DNA from: Trebouxia sp. TZW2008
Taxonomy: Eukaryota > Chlorophyta > Trebouxiophyceae > Trebouxiales > Trebouxiaceae
Length of the DNA stretch: 64,000 nucleotides
Assembly (NCBI GenBank): GCA_002118135.1
Contig: BDIU01000091.1
Span: forward strand, 248,001-312,000
Reading direction: 5' to 3'
Of this stretch, positions 62,771 through 64,000 are shown piece by piece; the first letter of the stretch is position 1, and every line of letters begins with the position of its first letter. The translations under genes and the position numbers were made by a program. Below the pieces are notes generated by a model. It was not told where the DNA came from and did not search any database. It was given only the letters and a program-made list of their open reading frames with translations.

Positions 62771-64000
62771 TTCAGACGCCAGAGATATTGTGACACCAAA
62801 GGCTTTTAGCGCTGCTGCTAAACATATGGGTATGTGTGTGGCATCCGTATCAATGGAGAAAAGCTTACAGTGGCTTGAGTGCGGAAGTGTGCTGCTGAGG
62901 CTCACTTGGCACGCACAGAGGCATTGGATCGCTTGCTCAGAGTATCCAAAAACAAGGCAGCCACACTACTAGCAGCAAGCTATTACAGCAGCAGCTTATG
63001 CAACCTCAACCACATTGTCCACGTCCGCTCTAGATGCTGATGCACTCAGTCACCTTGCAGCAACCTTATCATGTATGCAGCTTCTGATGACCTTGCTGTA
63101 CCGCCACACTTGGATTAGTGCTGCTTCAGTGTCAAATGTTACAGTTCTGTCTTGCTTAATAGGAGATCGGCAAGATATATGTAAGTTCCAAATGTTACTC
63201 ACAAACGATATAAACAAATGCAGTGAGGCTGCGTGACAGTTGCCCATACCAAGAACTTTGAGGGCAGAATGCTGCACCTTATACCAAACCTAGGATGCTT
63301 CCTCCTCAAACAGTGACAGCACATCTTCTGAATAGCCTGAATAATCTGATACAATGCAAAAACCTGATTGAACAGCAGATGACAAGGAATTTGGCCCTAG
63401 ACGTAGATGCATCATATACAGCATAAAAGATGTTGACATGACTACCTGAATGTACATCATAGCTGACAGTGATTGGTAGGCGTAAACGCACAGGTCATGT
63501 GGCGCTGCGTAAGAATATGAAGCTCAGAGTCAGCCACACTGATACATATCAGCACAAACCTCTAGACACATACAGAAATACAGCTTAGGACCTCAGAACT
63601 GCCTCTTGCCAACATCATTGCGTGCCACTATAAATCAGAGCTGAGCCCAGAACAGAAACTGCCCAAACTAGGCAGCATGCCAGATCATTTTCTCACAAGC
63701 ATTGCACATGCCGTTGTTCAGCACTGCGATGCGGCTGCTGCCAATCCGATAGCTGCTGCCTTGATTGACTTGATAGAAAATGATCAAGGCATGTCTACCT
63801 GACGTGTACCACAGTCAGGACTAAAGGGGCCCTTAGCTGAAGGAGGGGCTTTAGCTGGAGGGGTGTAGAATGACGTCTGATCTACTGCTCTTGATGAGGG
63901 GGCGACGATGGTCTAGAATTGCCCTGTCGCTTCCTAAGCTCAACCTGCATGATGTTGACACTTTGTAGCAAATTTGTCCAGGGTACAAGGTACAAGATCC
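62771..64000. other. No assigned gene; one small open frame
   Basis: A 41-codon frame at 63677-63802 (MPDHFLTSIAHAVVQH..., Ala-rich) looks protein-like and could be an exon; no partner or family is recognised. The rest shows no feature. Confidence 0.3.

Noticed and set aside
1..64000. Repeats as pure assembly artefact
   Set aside because: Most copies differ from the exon by many substitutions and indels, which assembly errors would not produce; only the near-identical pairs at 20061 and 21413 could be suspected.

Overview
The window is nuclear DNA of a photosynthetic eukaryote, most likely a chlorophyte green alga; the class is not determinable from sequence alone. Evidence: about a dozen conserved eukaryotic genes split by GT-AG introns that rejoin in frame; a cytochrome b6f assembly factor (CCB4), which implies a plastid; and a mitochondrial ATP synthase subunit g ending like the land-plant protein. 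TAA, TAG and TGA all end genes at the expected C-terminus, so the code is standard. I joined exons by eye, using family knowledge and intron phase.

Layout. 1-4509 (minus): fragments of one or two unrecognised genes with arrays of exon-like repeats. 4678-6310 (plus): secretory cyclophilin. 7743-12049 (minus): FAM98-like protein, head-to-head with ATP synthase subunit g (12255-12940, plus). 13569-14874 (minus): pyridoxamine-phosphate-oxidase-like flavoprotein, head-to-head with a small SAM methyltransferase (15374-15892, plus). 16813-18470 (plus): Mpv17/PMP22 protein. 19563-27028 (minus): multiple inositol polyphosphate phosphatase. 28150-49846 (plus): an 18-exon P2B Ca2+-ATPase, 84% intron. 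50748-53318 (minus): CCB4, head-to-head with TRAPPC1 (53653-54435, plus). 56201-59946 (minus): JMJD5-like JmjC protein. 60388-60741 (minus): SH3BGR-like thioredoxin-fold protein, head-to-head with an unrecognised acidic protein (60950-61636, plus). 62375-62770 (plus): ARPC5. The genes are unrelated housekeeping functions; there is no operon-like logic, but divergent pairs with short gaps recur.

The most unusual feature is how the introns are built. Many introns of the Ca2+-ATPase, FAM98, inositol phosphatase and CCB4 genes hold serial, decaying partial copies of the exon next door ('exon shadows'). Copies of an exon's 5' part with its acceptor lie in the upstream intron; copies of its 3' part with its donor lie in the downstream intron. 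Period is roughly 80-300 bp, and the copies nearest the true exon usually look best preserved. Some are inverted, giving foldbacks in which sense and antisense exon fragments can pair. The same process seems to reach coding sequence: in-frame repeats in JMJD5, a duplicated JMJD5 tail, a duplicated catalytic exon in the phosphatase and a second terminal exon in FAM98. I suggest local tandem duplication, filtered by selection to keep one intact exon, is a main source of intron length here. Whether the shadows do anything (splice decoys, dsRNA) is open.
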